Source: Atopobium sp. (GTDB lineage: Bacteria; Actinomycetota; Coriobacteriia; Coriobacteriales; Atopobiaceae). From it: a DNA stretch of 31,818 nt. The stretch covers positions 1 through 31,818 of the forward strand of contig JABZHR010000012.1 in NCBI GenBank assembly GCA_015258715.1, given 5' to 3'. Within the stretch, counting starts at the first letter, position 1, and every line of letters begins with the position of its first letter. The notes beneath the pieces are model-generated. The model saw only the letters and a list, made by a program, of their open reading frames with translations. It did no database searches and was not told the origin of the DNA. Shown here in pieces: positions 15,764-23,660 of the stretch. The translations under genes and the position numbers were made by a program.

Positions 15764-17929
15764 CTACTCCTTAGAGAGATTGTCTAGAACAATTCTCATG
15801 GTGCTTCTATTTGCAGAAATACTGATAGTCAAATTGGAAATCAATAACATCAAGCAGCCCATTATTATTCCAAGAGTTGAACCTATGACAATCATGCAAA
15901 GTGTTCCAACAAGTGCAATGAGATTCACTACGAGGAAAATATTTATGTATTGCTTGTAAATGCCAAATCCCAACATGCATTCAACAGCAATTTTTCTCTC
16001 ATGTAATCTCTGAACAATTGAAATCATGCTTATTTGAATCACCGTTATTGCTGCAAACATAAGCACAATTACAACACCGAATAAGAGGAAGAGCTCCTGC
16101 AGAGATTTTCTGTAGTCTTTTATAAAGCTCTCTATCGAACTGAACTGTGTTCCAAAACCATCATCAGAGAGCTCTACAACACCGCTGGAATCCAACAAAT
16201 TTGCAGCGGCCTCAGGTGATAACTTTATGTAACTATTATCAAGCCCCGTAGCCACTAAACTTTCTGATTCGGTAGGAACCATGTTATTTGACGTTACCAC
16301 TTTGATTACAACATTTGTACTTATAGAAGGGCTGTCTATATTTGTTGACCAGGTAAAAAATCCCCCACTAGCATCGTATTCAATAAATTCAGATGAAGGA
16401 TTTTGCATATAGGGTGTAACAATGTCTGACTCAAATATCTTGTCGCTTTTAGCCACAAGTTCTCTCAACAGAGATTTTTGTTCTTCTGAGTACGAGCTTG
16501 GAACGAGATAAATCCTTGTTCCATTCTCCGCTTTTTTAACTTGTTCATCAGTCAACGCTACCCCGATTTCTTTTAGATAAGATGGAGATGCAATCAGAAC
16601 ATCAAATGGCTTCAAAATCGATGAATTTACTTCATAGGCATTTAGCGTTGGCTCACCTATTTGATTTACATGAGCAATATACACGCCTGTATCGTGCTCG
16701 TGGGTTTTATACCAATCAAATAATTCCTTACTTTTATCCATTGGCCTGCCGTTGAAAAAATTACCTTGAGAAACATGATTTCGGACAATATACCAATCTT
16801 TATATACAGACCAATTTTCTTGAGTGGATAGTAGATTTGAGTACATTGTTATAGGAGCATCCATATACGTAGAACCAGCAAAAACCACCACACAACAAAG
16901 CGCATAAATGATCGCCGTTAGAACGTACAGGCCCTTTTGCGACAGTCTTCCTAAAATTGCATCTACAGGCCGAATTGTTAGAAGTGGAGCAGCAGAAATT
17001 AGTACCGAAACCACAACTACAAGTATTGCTGGCATTGCCGAGGTAAACGTAAACAGTAAAAAACTGCCAGTAATATCAAATCCGGAGCAATTAACCATTG
17101 TCCACATAAAGGCTAATGGCAGTAAAACAGCTGCTAAAGCGCAATAGAAAAAATAATGATGAACGACGTAATCGCTCTTACTCCAGCCAAGCATTACGTG
17201 AACACCAAGTTTCTTTAATTCTTGTAACGAGTTGTAATACGTCAGTAAACAAAACGATATGCTCAGGATTATAAAAGTTACCCCAGCAACGTAGTAGAAG
17301 AGTCCAATTTCAACCGCTGATCCTGAATAATTTGTAATAAATTTTTCTTTATGTAGGCCAGTAGCTTCTGAAATCTGACTAACCAACTCATCAAATTCTT
17401 CAGGAGAAAGGCCTAAAACAGCACAAGAATTTCCCAAATTATAGCCAGGAGTAATTTGATCTAATTTGAAATAAACTGAACCCAAAACATATGGTAAGTC
17501 ACCAACTTTATTGTTAGTATCCATTCCGTAGCCAAGGTATGACTCTGAAGAATATCCTAGAAGTTTATTGATTTTTTGCCTATTTATAACTTGGGTGCCA
17601 AGAATATCAAAAGAATCAAAGTTGTTAGCTTCACTGCCTGGGGAAGACAGTACACCAACGGTCAATATCCTAGGCCCTTCAGTAATTGATTCAGTTTTCT
17701 TAGTTATAAGAATCATCTTGTGAGTTTGTGCGTAAGACCTAACAACTGACACAAACGTTTCTTTTGTTTCAACAGACATCTGTGAAGTATAAAATTGCGG
17801 CTGATTAGAGAGCCAAGAATCGAATTTTCGGGAAGTAAAAATTTCTAAAAACCCTTTTCCCACCAAAAACGAGGAAAGTGCAATTAAGACAACTATGATA
17901 GAAACAATGAAGCGGTACGCTCTTTTCAT
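15764..17929 (-). CDS. Large MacB/FtsX-fold permease, DUF1430-like bacteriocin-associated membrane protein
   Basis: This 721-aa permease has two half-repeats. The first is one TM helix (about 7-25), a large outside domain (about 30-205) and four helices between about 207 and 350. A second outside domain (about 355-615) and three C-terminal helices (about 620-710) follow. This matches the seven/eight-TM bacteriocin-associated (putative immunity) proteins of the DUF1430 type that pair with lactococcin-972-group ATPases. LLTYYNSLQELKKLGVHVML resembles the FtsX-like domain entry. The start ATG 17929 has a modest site (GGGTGA). Upstream lies a long leader without a bacteriocin precursor: no ORF of 60 or more codons with a signal peptide is seen between 17930 and 18624. 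AT-rich codon use differs from hisS and suf. Role in immunity or export is inferred. Confidence 0.8.
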   Translation of the reverse strand: MKRAYRFIVSIIVVLIALSSFLVGKGFLEIFTSRKFDSWLSNQPQFYTSQMSVETKETFVSVVRSYAQTHKMILITKKTESITEGPRILTVGVLSSPGSEANNFDSFDILGTQVINRQKINKLLGYSSESYLGYGMDTNNKVGDLPYVLGSVYFKLDQITPGYNLGNSCAVLGLSPEEFDELVSQISEATGLHKEKFITNYSGSAVEIGLFYYVAGVTFIILSISFCLLTYYNSLQELKKLGVHVMLGWSKSDYVVHHYFFYCALAAVLLPLAFMWTMVNCSGFDITGSFLLFTFTSAMPAILVVVVSVLISAAPLLTIRPVDAILGRLSQKGLYVLTAIIYALCCVVVFAGSTYMDAPITMYSNLLSTQENWSVYKDWYIVRNHVSQGNFFNGRPMDKSKELFDWYKTHEHDTGVYIAHVNQIGEPTLNAYEVNSSILKPFDVLIASPSYLKEIGVALTDEQVKKAENGTRIYLVPSSYSEEQKSLLRELVAKSDKIFESDIVTPYMQNPSSEFIEYDASGGFFTWSTNIDSPSISTNVVIKVVTSNNMVPTESESLVATGLDNSYIKLSPEAAANLLDSSGVVELSDDGFGTQFSSIESFIKDYRKSLQELFLLFGVVIVLMFAAITVIQISMISIVQRLHERKIAVECMLGFGIYKQYINIFLVVNLIALVGTLCMIVIGSTLGIIMGCLMLLISNLTISISANRSTMRIVLDNLSKE

Positions 17930-18128
17930 TTAATTCACCCACAATTTCTTTGAATCACAAATAAATGAAGGTGCTAAGCAGTATTTACCTATAAATTTGC
18001 TTCTACATTACCAGTATGAACTTATGCTGTTCAGATTTAATCGGTCCCATTGATAACTATCGTAAGCGGCTTCTATTATTCTATAAACGGTATTTGCCAC
18101 CTAAACAAAAACCTCTCATGCCTAGGAC

Positions 18129-18176
18129 ATGAACTGCCTCCCATTTCTTGGACATAAGAAATGGGAGGCAGTTCAT
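18129..18176 (-). repeat. Dispersed element, copy B: hairpin only
   Basis: A perfect 21-bp stem (18129-18149 with 18156-18176) encloses the loop GGACAT. The loop is the reverse complement of copy A's ATGTCC, so this copy is in the opposite orientation. The expected arm does not follow directly. A 24-bp arm fragment in matching orientation begins at 18413 instead. It lies about 200 bp upstream of the AT-rich ABC operon. Confidence 0.88.
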
Positions 18177-18217
18177 ATGCGAGTGATTATGATTCTGTAG
18201 CGTGTTAGCGTCGGCTT

Positions 18218-18328
18218 TTAGGCCTGGCGCACAAAATAGCGCAGCTTTGGTAGGTTCTGCTGAAGAATCGACATGTTCTTAATCAAGATAGCCTGGAAGC
18301 TAGGGGTCGTGGTGCTTGATATGCATCT
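18218..18328 (-). pseudogene. Possible gene-tail remnant of 36 codons
   Basis: A reverse open stretch bounded by stops has composition unlike the surrounding AT-rich spacer. Its C-terminal part reads SILQQNLPKLRYFVRQA. An internal ATG at 18274 lacks a ribosome site. It lies between the hairpin of copy B and the separated arm at 18413, so it could be the tail of a gene disrupted when the elements arrived. No family is recognised and chance is not excluded. Confidence 0.25.
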
Positions 18329-18412
18329 CTATGCATAAACTTAATCTAATATGCTAGAAAATGAATAGCGTCATATAAAAGATTTAACTATAGGTAAATT
18401 CCGCACCTACGG

Positions 18413-18436
18413 AACACACCTAAGTCAGATAATCTG
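18413..18436 (-). repeat. Detached arm fragment of the dispersed element
   Basis: This 24-bp segment is the reverse complement of the arm segment at 18520-18543 with one mismatch. It makes an inverted pair around an 83-bp spacer. Orientation matches the hairpin copy B. A shorter GATAATCTGC occurs again near 18470. Confidence 0.75.
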
Positions 18437-18501
18437 CTCAGATGCGGGCATTTTACACATCTAATGACGATAATCTGCATGTTTGTGGCAATTTCTGCGT
18501 C

Positions 18502-18591
18502 ATGTATACGTCTTTTTAACAGATTATCCGACTTAGGTGTGTTTTGAACTGCCTCCTATTTCTCGTGTCCAAGAAATGGGAGGCAGTTCAA
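18502..18591 (+). repeat. Dispersed element, copy C (arm + hairpin), downstream of hisS
   Basis: The arm from ATGTATACGTC (18502-18512) through CAGATTATCCGACTTAGG is followed by a hairpin with a 20-bp stem containing one T-G pair (18544-18563 with 18572-18591) and loop CGTGTCCA. It matches copy A across the whole length with few changes. It ends 33 bp past the hisS stop on the opposite reading direction, so the hairpin may also serve as the 3' end structure of the hisS transcript; no T tail is present. Confidence 0.88.
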
Positions 18592-18624
18592 CATGAGAGG
18601 TTTCAAAACCGAAACTATTAGCTG

Positions 18625-19935
18625 TTACTGTCTTGCTTTAACCTCAGCAACAAGCTGGTCAACAGGTACCTGTACCTGCTCGTGAGACTCCATATCACGA
18701 AGGGTTACCGCACCGGCTTCAACCTCATCTGGGCCAATAACCACGCAAAGCGTTGCACCCATCTTATCTGCCTGCTTAAACTGAGCCTTCAGCGAACGAC
18801 CAGTACGATCAGCCTCGCATCTAATGCCAGCTTCACGCAATGCCAACACGGTATCAAATACAACAGGAGCCTGATCAGCGCCTGCGGAAGCAACATACAC
18901 ACAGCTTGGAGCCGCTGGCTCAGCTGCAACACCAAGAGCTTCTAGCGCCAGCATAATGCGCTCAAAGCCAACAGCAAATCCAACGCCTGGGGTTGGCTTT
19001 CCTCCTTCAAGCTCAACAAGACCGTCATAACGGCCGCCGCCGCCGATAGCGCCAACGCCAGCGTTTGGAATCTCTACCTCAAAGACGGTGCGCGTATAGT
19101 AATCCAAGCCGCGAACAAGCGTTGGATCCTCAACATATGAAATACCAGCAGCGTCCAAATATGCCTTGACCTGCTCATAATGAGCACGGCAATCATCACA
19201 CAGGTTGTCAGAAATGAGCGGAGCATCCTTCATAACCGCGTGGCAGCTCTCGTTTTTGCAGTCAAACGCACGAAGTGGATTAATCTCTGCGCGCTCAAGA
19301 CAGTCCTCACACATCTCATCCTTGTGATCAAGAATGAACTGCTTGACCTTCTCACGATATGCTGGGCGGCACTCCGCGTCACCCATGGAGTTAATCATGA
19401 GCTTCATATCAGCTGGCGAGAAACCCATCTGCTCATAGAACTTTATCAACATGATGATGGACTCTGCGTCGGCAGCTGGATCAGAGGCTCCAAGCCACTC
19501 AACACCTACCTGGTGAAACTGACGCAGACGGCCTTTCTGAGGACGCTCTCCCCTGAACATTGACTCGGCATACCAAAGTTTTGCAGGAGTTCCTCCCTGT
19601 GGCACAAAGTTGTGCTCAACGGCAGCGCGGACCACACCAGCAGTTCCCTCAGGACGCATAGCCATACGCTGACGAGGCTTAAGACCGGACTCATTGCCGG
19701 CAGTCAGCAAATCATCAAGTAGCGCGCCAGAGAAGACGCGGAACATCTCTTTGCGTACGACATCGGTTGACTCACCAATACCGTGAACAAAGGTATCTAC
19801 CTGCTCAAGTGCAGGAGTCTCAATACGGTCAAAGCCATAAGTACCAAACAGATGGCGGGCAACATCCTGCATATGCTCCCAAGAGCGCATATAGCCGCCG
19901 TAAAGATCTTCGGTACCTTGAATTCTCTGACCCAT
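18625..19935 (-). CDS. hisS: Histidyl-tRNA synthetase
   Basis: This 436-aa cytoplasmic class II synthetase charges tRNA-His. Motif 2 is FRGERPQKGRLRQFHQ (about residues 127-142). The histidine-specific motif LVRGLDYYTRTVFEV is at about 272, GGGGRYDGL follows, and a C-terminal anticodon-binding domain is present. Start ATG 19935 follows AAGGAGGATTC. Two oddities: the usual N-terminal PRGT-D-LP motif reads IQGTEDLYGG, and the region about 210-250 has an unusual set of paired cysteines (CEDC, DCKNESC, CDDC) that could bind zinc. The gene is monocistronic here. It carries one GCGAGAAACCC motif inside the coding region (19416-19426). Confidence 0.95.
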   Translation of the reverse strand: MGQRIQGTEDLYGGYMRSWEHMQDVARHLFGTYGFDRIETPALEQVDTFVHGIGESTDVVRKEMFRVFSGALLDDLLTAGNESGLKPRQRMAMRPEGTAGVVRAAVEHNFVPQGGTPAKLWYAESMFRGERPQKGRLRQFHQVGVEWLGASDPAADAESIIMLIKFYEQMGFSPADMKLMINSMGDAECRPAYREKVKQFILDHKDEMCEDCLERAEINPLRAFDCKNESCHAVMKDAPLISDNLCDDCRAHYEQVKAYLDAAGISYVEDPTLVRGLDYYTRTVFEVEIPNAGVGAIGGGGRYDGLVELEGGKPTPGVGFAVGFERIMLALEALGVAAEPAAPSCVYVASAGADQAPVVFDTVLALREAGIRCEADRTGRSLKAQFKQADKMGATLCVVIGPDEVEAGAVTLRDMESHEQVQVPVDQLVAEVKARQ

Positions 19936-20077
19936 GAATCCTCCTTGTTACAAACATAGATGTTTCTAGTTTACCCATGAGAGACAGCTCTGGCGCAGAA
20001 AAGCTTTTATAACTTTTGAAACCTATGAAAAAATCCGATTATTTTCTAGAAAACGTAAAAAAGTGCGTATGTGAGGG

Positions 20078-20110
20078 TTGCATTTTAATTCCTACCATTT
20101 AGTATGAATT
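20078..20110 (+). promoter_or_regulatory. suf operon promoter with overlapping dyad (candidate Rrf2 operator)
   Basis: TTGCAT at 20078-20083 and TAGTAT at 20100-20105 form a -35/-10 pair with a 16-bp spacer. Over the -10 lies an inverted repeat, AATTCCTAC (20087-20095) and GTATGAATT (20102-20110), with 8 of 9 positions symmetric around a 6-bp centre. An operator in this place would block RNA polymerase, the normal action of Rrf2/SufR-type repressors. The regulator gene closes the same operon. About 160 nt of leader follow, with a small palindrome ACGTGC-TT-GCACGT at 20234-20247. Confidence 0.5.
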
Positions 20111-20269
20111 AGCGGATTTTGGGGTATGACAAAAACATCGGTGACATTGGCGTTTGTCTTTGCCACAAAACCGCACTAGCACAAGGTTTTGCTCGCCCTA
20201 GAGCTGCCCAAACTTGCTAGTCACAAACGTATCACGTGCTTGCACGTAGAGATATTTGGAGAGAGATTT

Positions 20270-21037
20270 ATGGCAACTGAGCTACTCCGTGTACACGGAA
20301 TTTCTGCAGGTACCGAGGAGAAATCCATCCTGCATTCAATTGATCTGAGCATTGGTGATGGCCAGGCTCACGTTCTGATGGGACCTAACGGCGCAGGTAA
20401 ATCAACACTTGGCCGCGTCATTATGGGTGATCCTACCTATAAGATTACCGAAGGTTCTCTTATCTTTAACGGCGAGGATGTAACTGAGCTTGCTGCAGAT
20501 AAGCGCTCTCTTGCGGGTATCTTCCTCTCCTATCAGGCACCTGTTGAGGTTCCTGGCGTTCCTCTTTATTCATTCCTGCGTACCATTACGCAGATGCGCC
20601 CTGAGCTTAAGATGACTGCTCGTCAGTTCCGTCAGCGTGTTGGCCAGATTTCTGACCAGCTTGAGCTTGATCAGGGCTTCTTGATGCGTGAGCTTAACGT
20701 TGGCTTCTCTGGTGGCGAGAAGAAAAAGGTTGAGATGCTCCAGCTTTTGCTGCTCCAGCCTAAACTTGCCATTCTCGACGAGACAGACTCTGGCCTGGAC
20801 GTTGACGCGCTCTCCGTTGTCTCAAAAGGCATTCAGGCCTACCGCGAGACCTGCGACGGCTCGCTGCTCATCATTACTCACAACACTCGAATTCTTGAGC
20901 GCCTTGAGATTGACCGCACTCACGTTATGGTTAAGGGTCACCTGGTGGCAGACGGTCCTGCTGACCTCATCAACCAGATTGACCACGAGGGCTTTGAGCG
21001 TTTTGAGAACCAGTCTGATGAAGGCGGTGCTAACTAG
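20270..21037 (+). CDS. sufC: Fe-S cluster assembly ATPase SufC
   Basis: This 255-aa ABC-type ATPase of the SufBCD scaffold drives conformational change during cluster assembly. Walker A is GPNGAGKST (about 37-45), signature FSGGEKKKVEMLQLLLL (about 145-161) with the SufC-typical GGEKK, and Walker B LAILDETDSGLDVDAL (about 165). Start: the frame is open from 20189, but the ATG at 20270 follows GGAGAG at 20258-20263 and gives the standard N terminus (ATELLRVHGI). It is first in the operon sufC-B-D-S-U-rrf2, and its TAG overlaps the GTG of sufB by one base. Confidence 0.97.
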   Translation: MATELLRVHGISAGTEEKSILHSIDLSIGDGQAHVLMGPNGAGKSTLGRVIMGDPTYKITEGSLIFNGEDVTELAADKRSLAGIFLSYQAPVEVPGVPLYSFLRTITQMRPELKMTARQFRQRVGQISDQLELDQGFLMRELNVGFSGGEKKKVEMLQLLLLQPKLAILDETDSGLDVDALSVVSKGIQAYRETCDGSLLIITHNTRILERLEIDRTHVMVKGHLVADGPADLINQIDHEGFERFENQSDEGGAN

Positions 21038-22455
21038 TGAGCGAGAAGAAGCGATCTGAGGTCGCTGACGTAGACCGCTCGCTCTACGACTTCACCAAGT
21101 CCGAAGAGGGTTACGAGCGCTACGATGATGGCCTTACGCCAGAAATTGTGCGTGCTATTTCCGAGAAAAAAGAAGAGCCCGAGTGGATGCTCCAGATGAG
21201 GTTGTCGGCCCTGGAAACCTATCACCAGCGCCAGATGGCTACCAACTGGGGACCTTCTATTGCAGGTCTGGATTTGAATCATATCTCCACGTATGTCTCG
21301 CCAAAGACTCAGCAGGCAAATAGCTGGGACGACGTACCTGAGGATATTAGGGATACCTTTGATCGTCTGGGCATTCCACAGGCAGAGGCAGAGAGCCTTG
21401 CTGGTGTTGGTGCTCAGTACGATTCCGAAATTGTCTATCACAACATGCGTGAGGAAGTTGCTGAGCAGGGCGTTATTTACACCACTATTGAGGATGCTCT
21501 GCATGATCCACAGTGGGAGCCTGTTGTTAAAGAGTACTTTGGCAAGCTGATTCCTCCTTCAGACCACAAGTTTGCGGCGCTGCACTATGCCGTGTGGTCT
21601 GGCGGTTCTTTTGTTTATGTGCCAAAAAACGTCACTCTGGACTACCCACTTCAGAGTTACTTTAGGCTGAATGCTCAGGGCGCTGGCCAGTTTGAGCACA
21701 CACTTATTATTGTTGAGGAAGGCGCTGACCTGCACTTTATTGAGGGTTGCTCCGCACCTAAGTACTACGCAGCAAACCTCCATGCAGGCGCTGTTGAGCT
21801 CTTTGTTAAGGACGGCGCACGTCTGCGTTACTCGACCATCGAAAACTGGTCCAAGAACATGTACAACCTCAACACCAAGCGCGCCATCATTGGTAGCAAC
21901 GCAAAGATGGAGTGGGTCTCGGGCTCTTTTGGTAGCCACGTTTCCTACCTCTACCCTTCTACCATCATGAACGGCGATTCCTCTAACTGCGAGTTCACCG
22001 GTATTACGTTTGCAGGCGCTACGCAGGACCTGGATACAGGCTGCAAGGTGATTATCAACGGCTCCAATAACTCGGCAAACGTTGACACTAAGTCCATTTC
22101 CAAGGACGGCGGCGTCAACACTTTCCGCTCAGCCGTGACCGTTGGACGCAAGGCAGAAAACGCTCGCGTAGCGTTCTCGTGCCAGTCTCTGATGCTGGAT
22201 AACATCAGCCGTTCAGACACCATCCCAGAGATGGATGTCCGCAATGCAACTGCTCAGATTGGCCACGAGGCAACTATTGGCCGCATTTCTGACGACACCG
22301 TTTTGTACCTGATGAGCCGTGGTTGCTCTGAGGCTGAGGCTCGCACCATGGTAGTAAACGGATTTGCAAACCCTGTCTCAAAGGAACTTCCAATGGAGTA
22401 CGCCGTTGAGATGAATAACCTGATTAAACTTGAGATGGAAGGAGCGATTGGCTAA
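21037..22455 (+). CDS. sufB: Fe-S cluster assembly scaffold SufB
   Basis: This 472-aa core scaffold of SufBC2D builds nascent Fe-S clusters from sulfide passed by SufS/SufU. Typical segments are FGKLIPPSDHKFAALHYAVW, AEFTLIIVEEGA-like EHTLIIVEEGADLHFIEGCS, and the C-terminal HEATIGRISDDTVLYLMSRG followed by VVNGF. Cys382 in FSCQSLML aligns with the essential scaffold cysteine reported for E. coli SufB (Cys405). The start is GTG with AAGGCGG upstream, sharing one base with the sufC stop. It ends TAATG with sufD. No insertion or truncation is seen. Confidence 0.96.
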   Translation: MSEKKRSEVADVDRSLYDFTKSEEGYERYDDGLTPEIVRAISEKKEEPEWMLQMRLSALETYHQRQMATNWGPSIAGLDLNHISTYVSPKTQQANSWDDVPEDIRDTFDRLGIPQAEAESLAGVGAQYDSEIVYHNMREEVAEQGVIYTTIEDALHDPQWEPVVKEYFGKLIPPSDHKFAALHYAVWSGGSFVYVPKNVTLDYPLQSYFRLNAQGAGQFEHTLIIVEEGADLHFIEGCSAPKYYAANLHAGAVELFVKDGARLRYSTIENWSKNMYNLNTKRAIIGSNAKMEWVSGSFGSHVSYLYPSTIMNGDSSNCEFTGITFAGATQDLDTGCKVIINGSNNSANVDTKSISKDGGVNTFRSAVTVGRKAENARVAFSCQSLMLDNISRSDTIPEMDVRNATAQIGHEATIGRISDDTVLYLMSRGCSEAEARTMVVNGFANPVSKELPMEYAVEMNNLIKLEMEGAIG

Positions 22456-23660
22456 TGGATAACATTTTGATTAATCGCGCCAACGTTCCTGCAGCTCAGA
22501 CATGGAACCGTCTACGCGCTAACTCTTTGTCAGTTTCCGTTCCTAATCACGCTGATGCAGGCAAAGTGTACCTGCCTCTGCCTCGCCTTTTTGAGCGCAT
22601 TGAGTGCGGAATGGGCCAGGAGGTTACTGACTACGTTGAATCTCAGGCATTCAAGTCTGATTTCTACAGTGTTTCCGCTCATACCAAGCGAGAAGAACCT
22701 ATTGTTGTTGCTGTTTCTGCAGCTCAAAACCAGTGCGCTAACACCGGCGTTATCGTACGTGAAGGTGCTGAGGCCACTGTAGTTGTCGCCGCTTTTGCAG
22801 GCAACACGGACGACAGCGGAAACGCGGCTGCAAGCGGCGACGCGAGCGCTAGCGACGCGAACGCTTCCGGCGATGCGCTCCCAACAAGCGCTGCGCTCAC
22901 CCGCATTGTTGTTGAGGCTGGCGCAAAGCTGCACCTTATTGAGATGCTTGGTGTCAACGAAGGCCAGCAGCACCTTGAAAGCGTTGGTCTTGAGGTTCAC
23001 CAAGACGCGGCTGTTGACGTTAAGCAGTATGCTCTGGGCGGCTCAACCATCGGTCTTGGCCTCACCGCCAACTTAGTTGGCGCTCGAGCTCGCCTGGACC
23101 TCAACAATCGCTATCACGCCACTCACGAAGAGACGCTTGATATCAACCACCTGGTACGCATGCGTGGAACCTCTACGCGTGCACAGCTCACCGAGTCTGG
23201 CGTCCTTAACGAGGCAGCTAAGAAGACGCTTCGCGCAACTATCGATCTTGTTCGTGGCGCAAAGGATGCCCAGGGTAACGAGATTGAAACGGTCATGATT
23301 CTTGGTGACGACGTTGTCAACAAGACCATGCCTGTTATTCTCTGCGACGAAGACGATGTTGCTGGTAACCACGGAGCTACCATTGGATCCGTCTCCCCTG
23401 AGCAGCTTGATTACCTTGCAGCTCGAGGACTTTCTCGCCAGGCTGCTGAGCAGCTGTTTATACGCGCTCTCTTTGAAGATGCCATCATTAACGCGCCTGA
23501 GGAGATTTCTCACCGCGTGGCTGTTGAGCGTTGCGAGGCTGAGCTGGGCGCAGAAATTGCTCACGACTATGACGAAGCTGCAGGTAGCAACGACGCAGCT
23601 GACAGCGATAGCAGGGATTCTGCCGCTGAAGCCGATTCCAACAAAGGTGGTGTCGCGTAA
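22455..23660 (+). CDS. sufD: Fe-S cluster assembly protein SufD, with low-complexity insert and tail
   Basis: This 401-aa SufB paralogue completes the scaffold with SufB and SufC and is linked to iron entry. The beta-helix part is recognisable (EAGAKLHLIEMLGVNEG, ALGGSTIGLGLTANL), and the C-terminal GNHGATIGSVSPEQLDYLAA keeps the histidine aligned with the catalytic His of E. coli SufD. Unusual features are an Ala/Ser/Asp/Gly-rich insert at residues 117-146 and an acidic Asp/Ser/Ala-rich tail at 371-401, both encoded by GC-rich repetitive codons. They are probably disordered loops. The gene overlaps sufB and sufS by one base at each end (TAATG). Confidence 0.93.
   Translation: MDNILINRANVPAAQTWNRLRANSLSVSVPNHADAGKVYLPLPRLFERIECGMGQEVTDYVESQAFKSDFYSVSAHTKREEPIVVAVSAAQNQCANTGVIVREGAEATVVVAAFAGNTDDSGNAAASGDASASDANASGDALPTSAALTRIVVEAGAKLHLIEMLGVNEGQQHLESVGLEVHQDAAVDVKQYALGGSTIGLGLTANLVGARARLDLNNRYHATHEETLDINHLVRMRGTSTRAQLTESGVLNEAAKKTLRATIDLVRGAKDAQGNEIETVMILGDDVVNKTMPVILCDEDDVAGNHGATIGSVSPEQLDYLAARGLSRQAAEQLFIRALFEDAIINAPEEISHRVAVERCEAELGAEIAHDYDEAAGSNDAADSDSRDSAAEADSNKGGVA

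Noticed and set aside
17930..18217. Bacteriocin precursor gene upstream of the ABC pair
   Set aside because: Only frames of 12-38 codons were found. The longest (18016-18132, plus strand) has no ribosome site or signal peptide and ends in the hairpin repeat.
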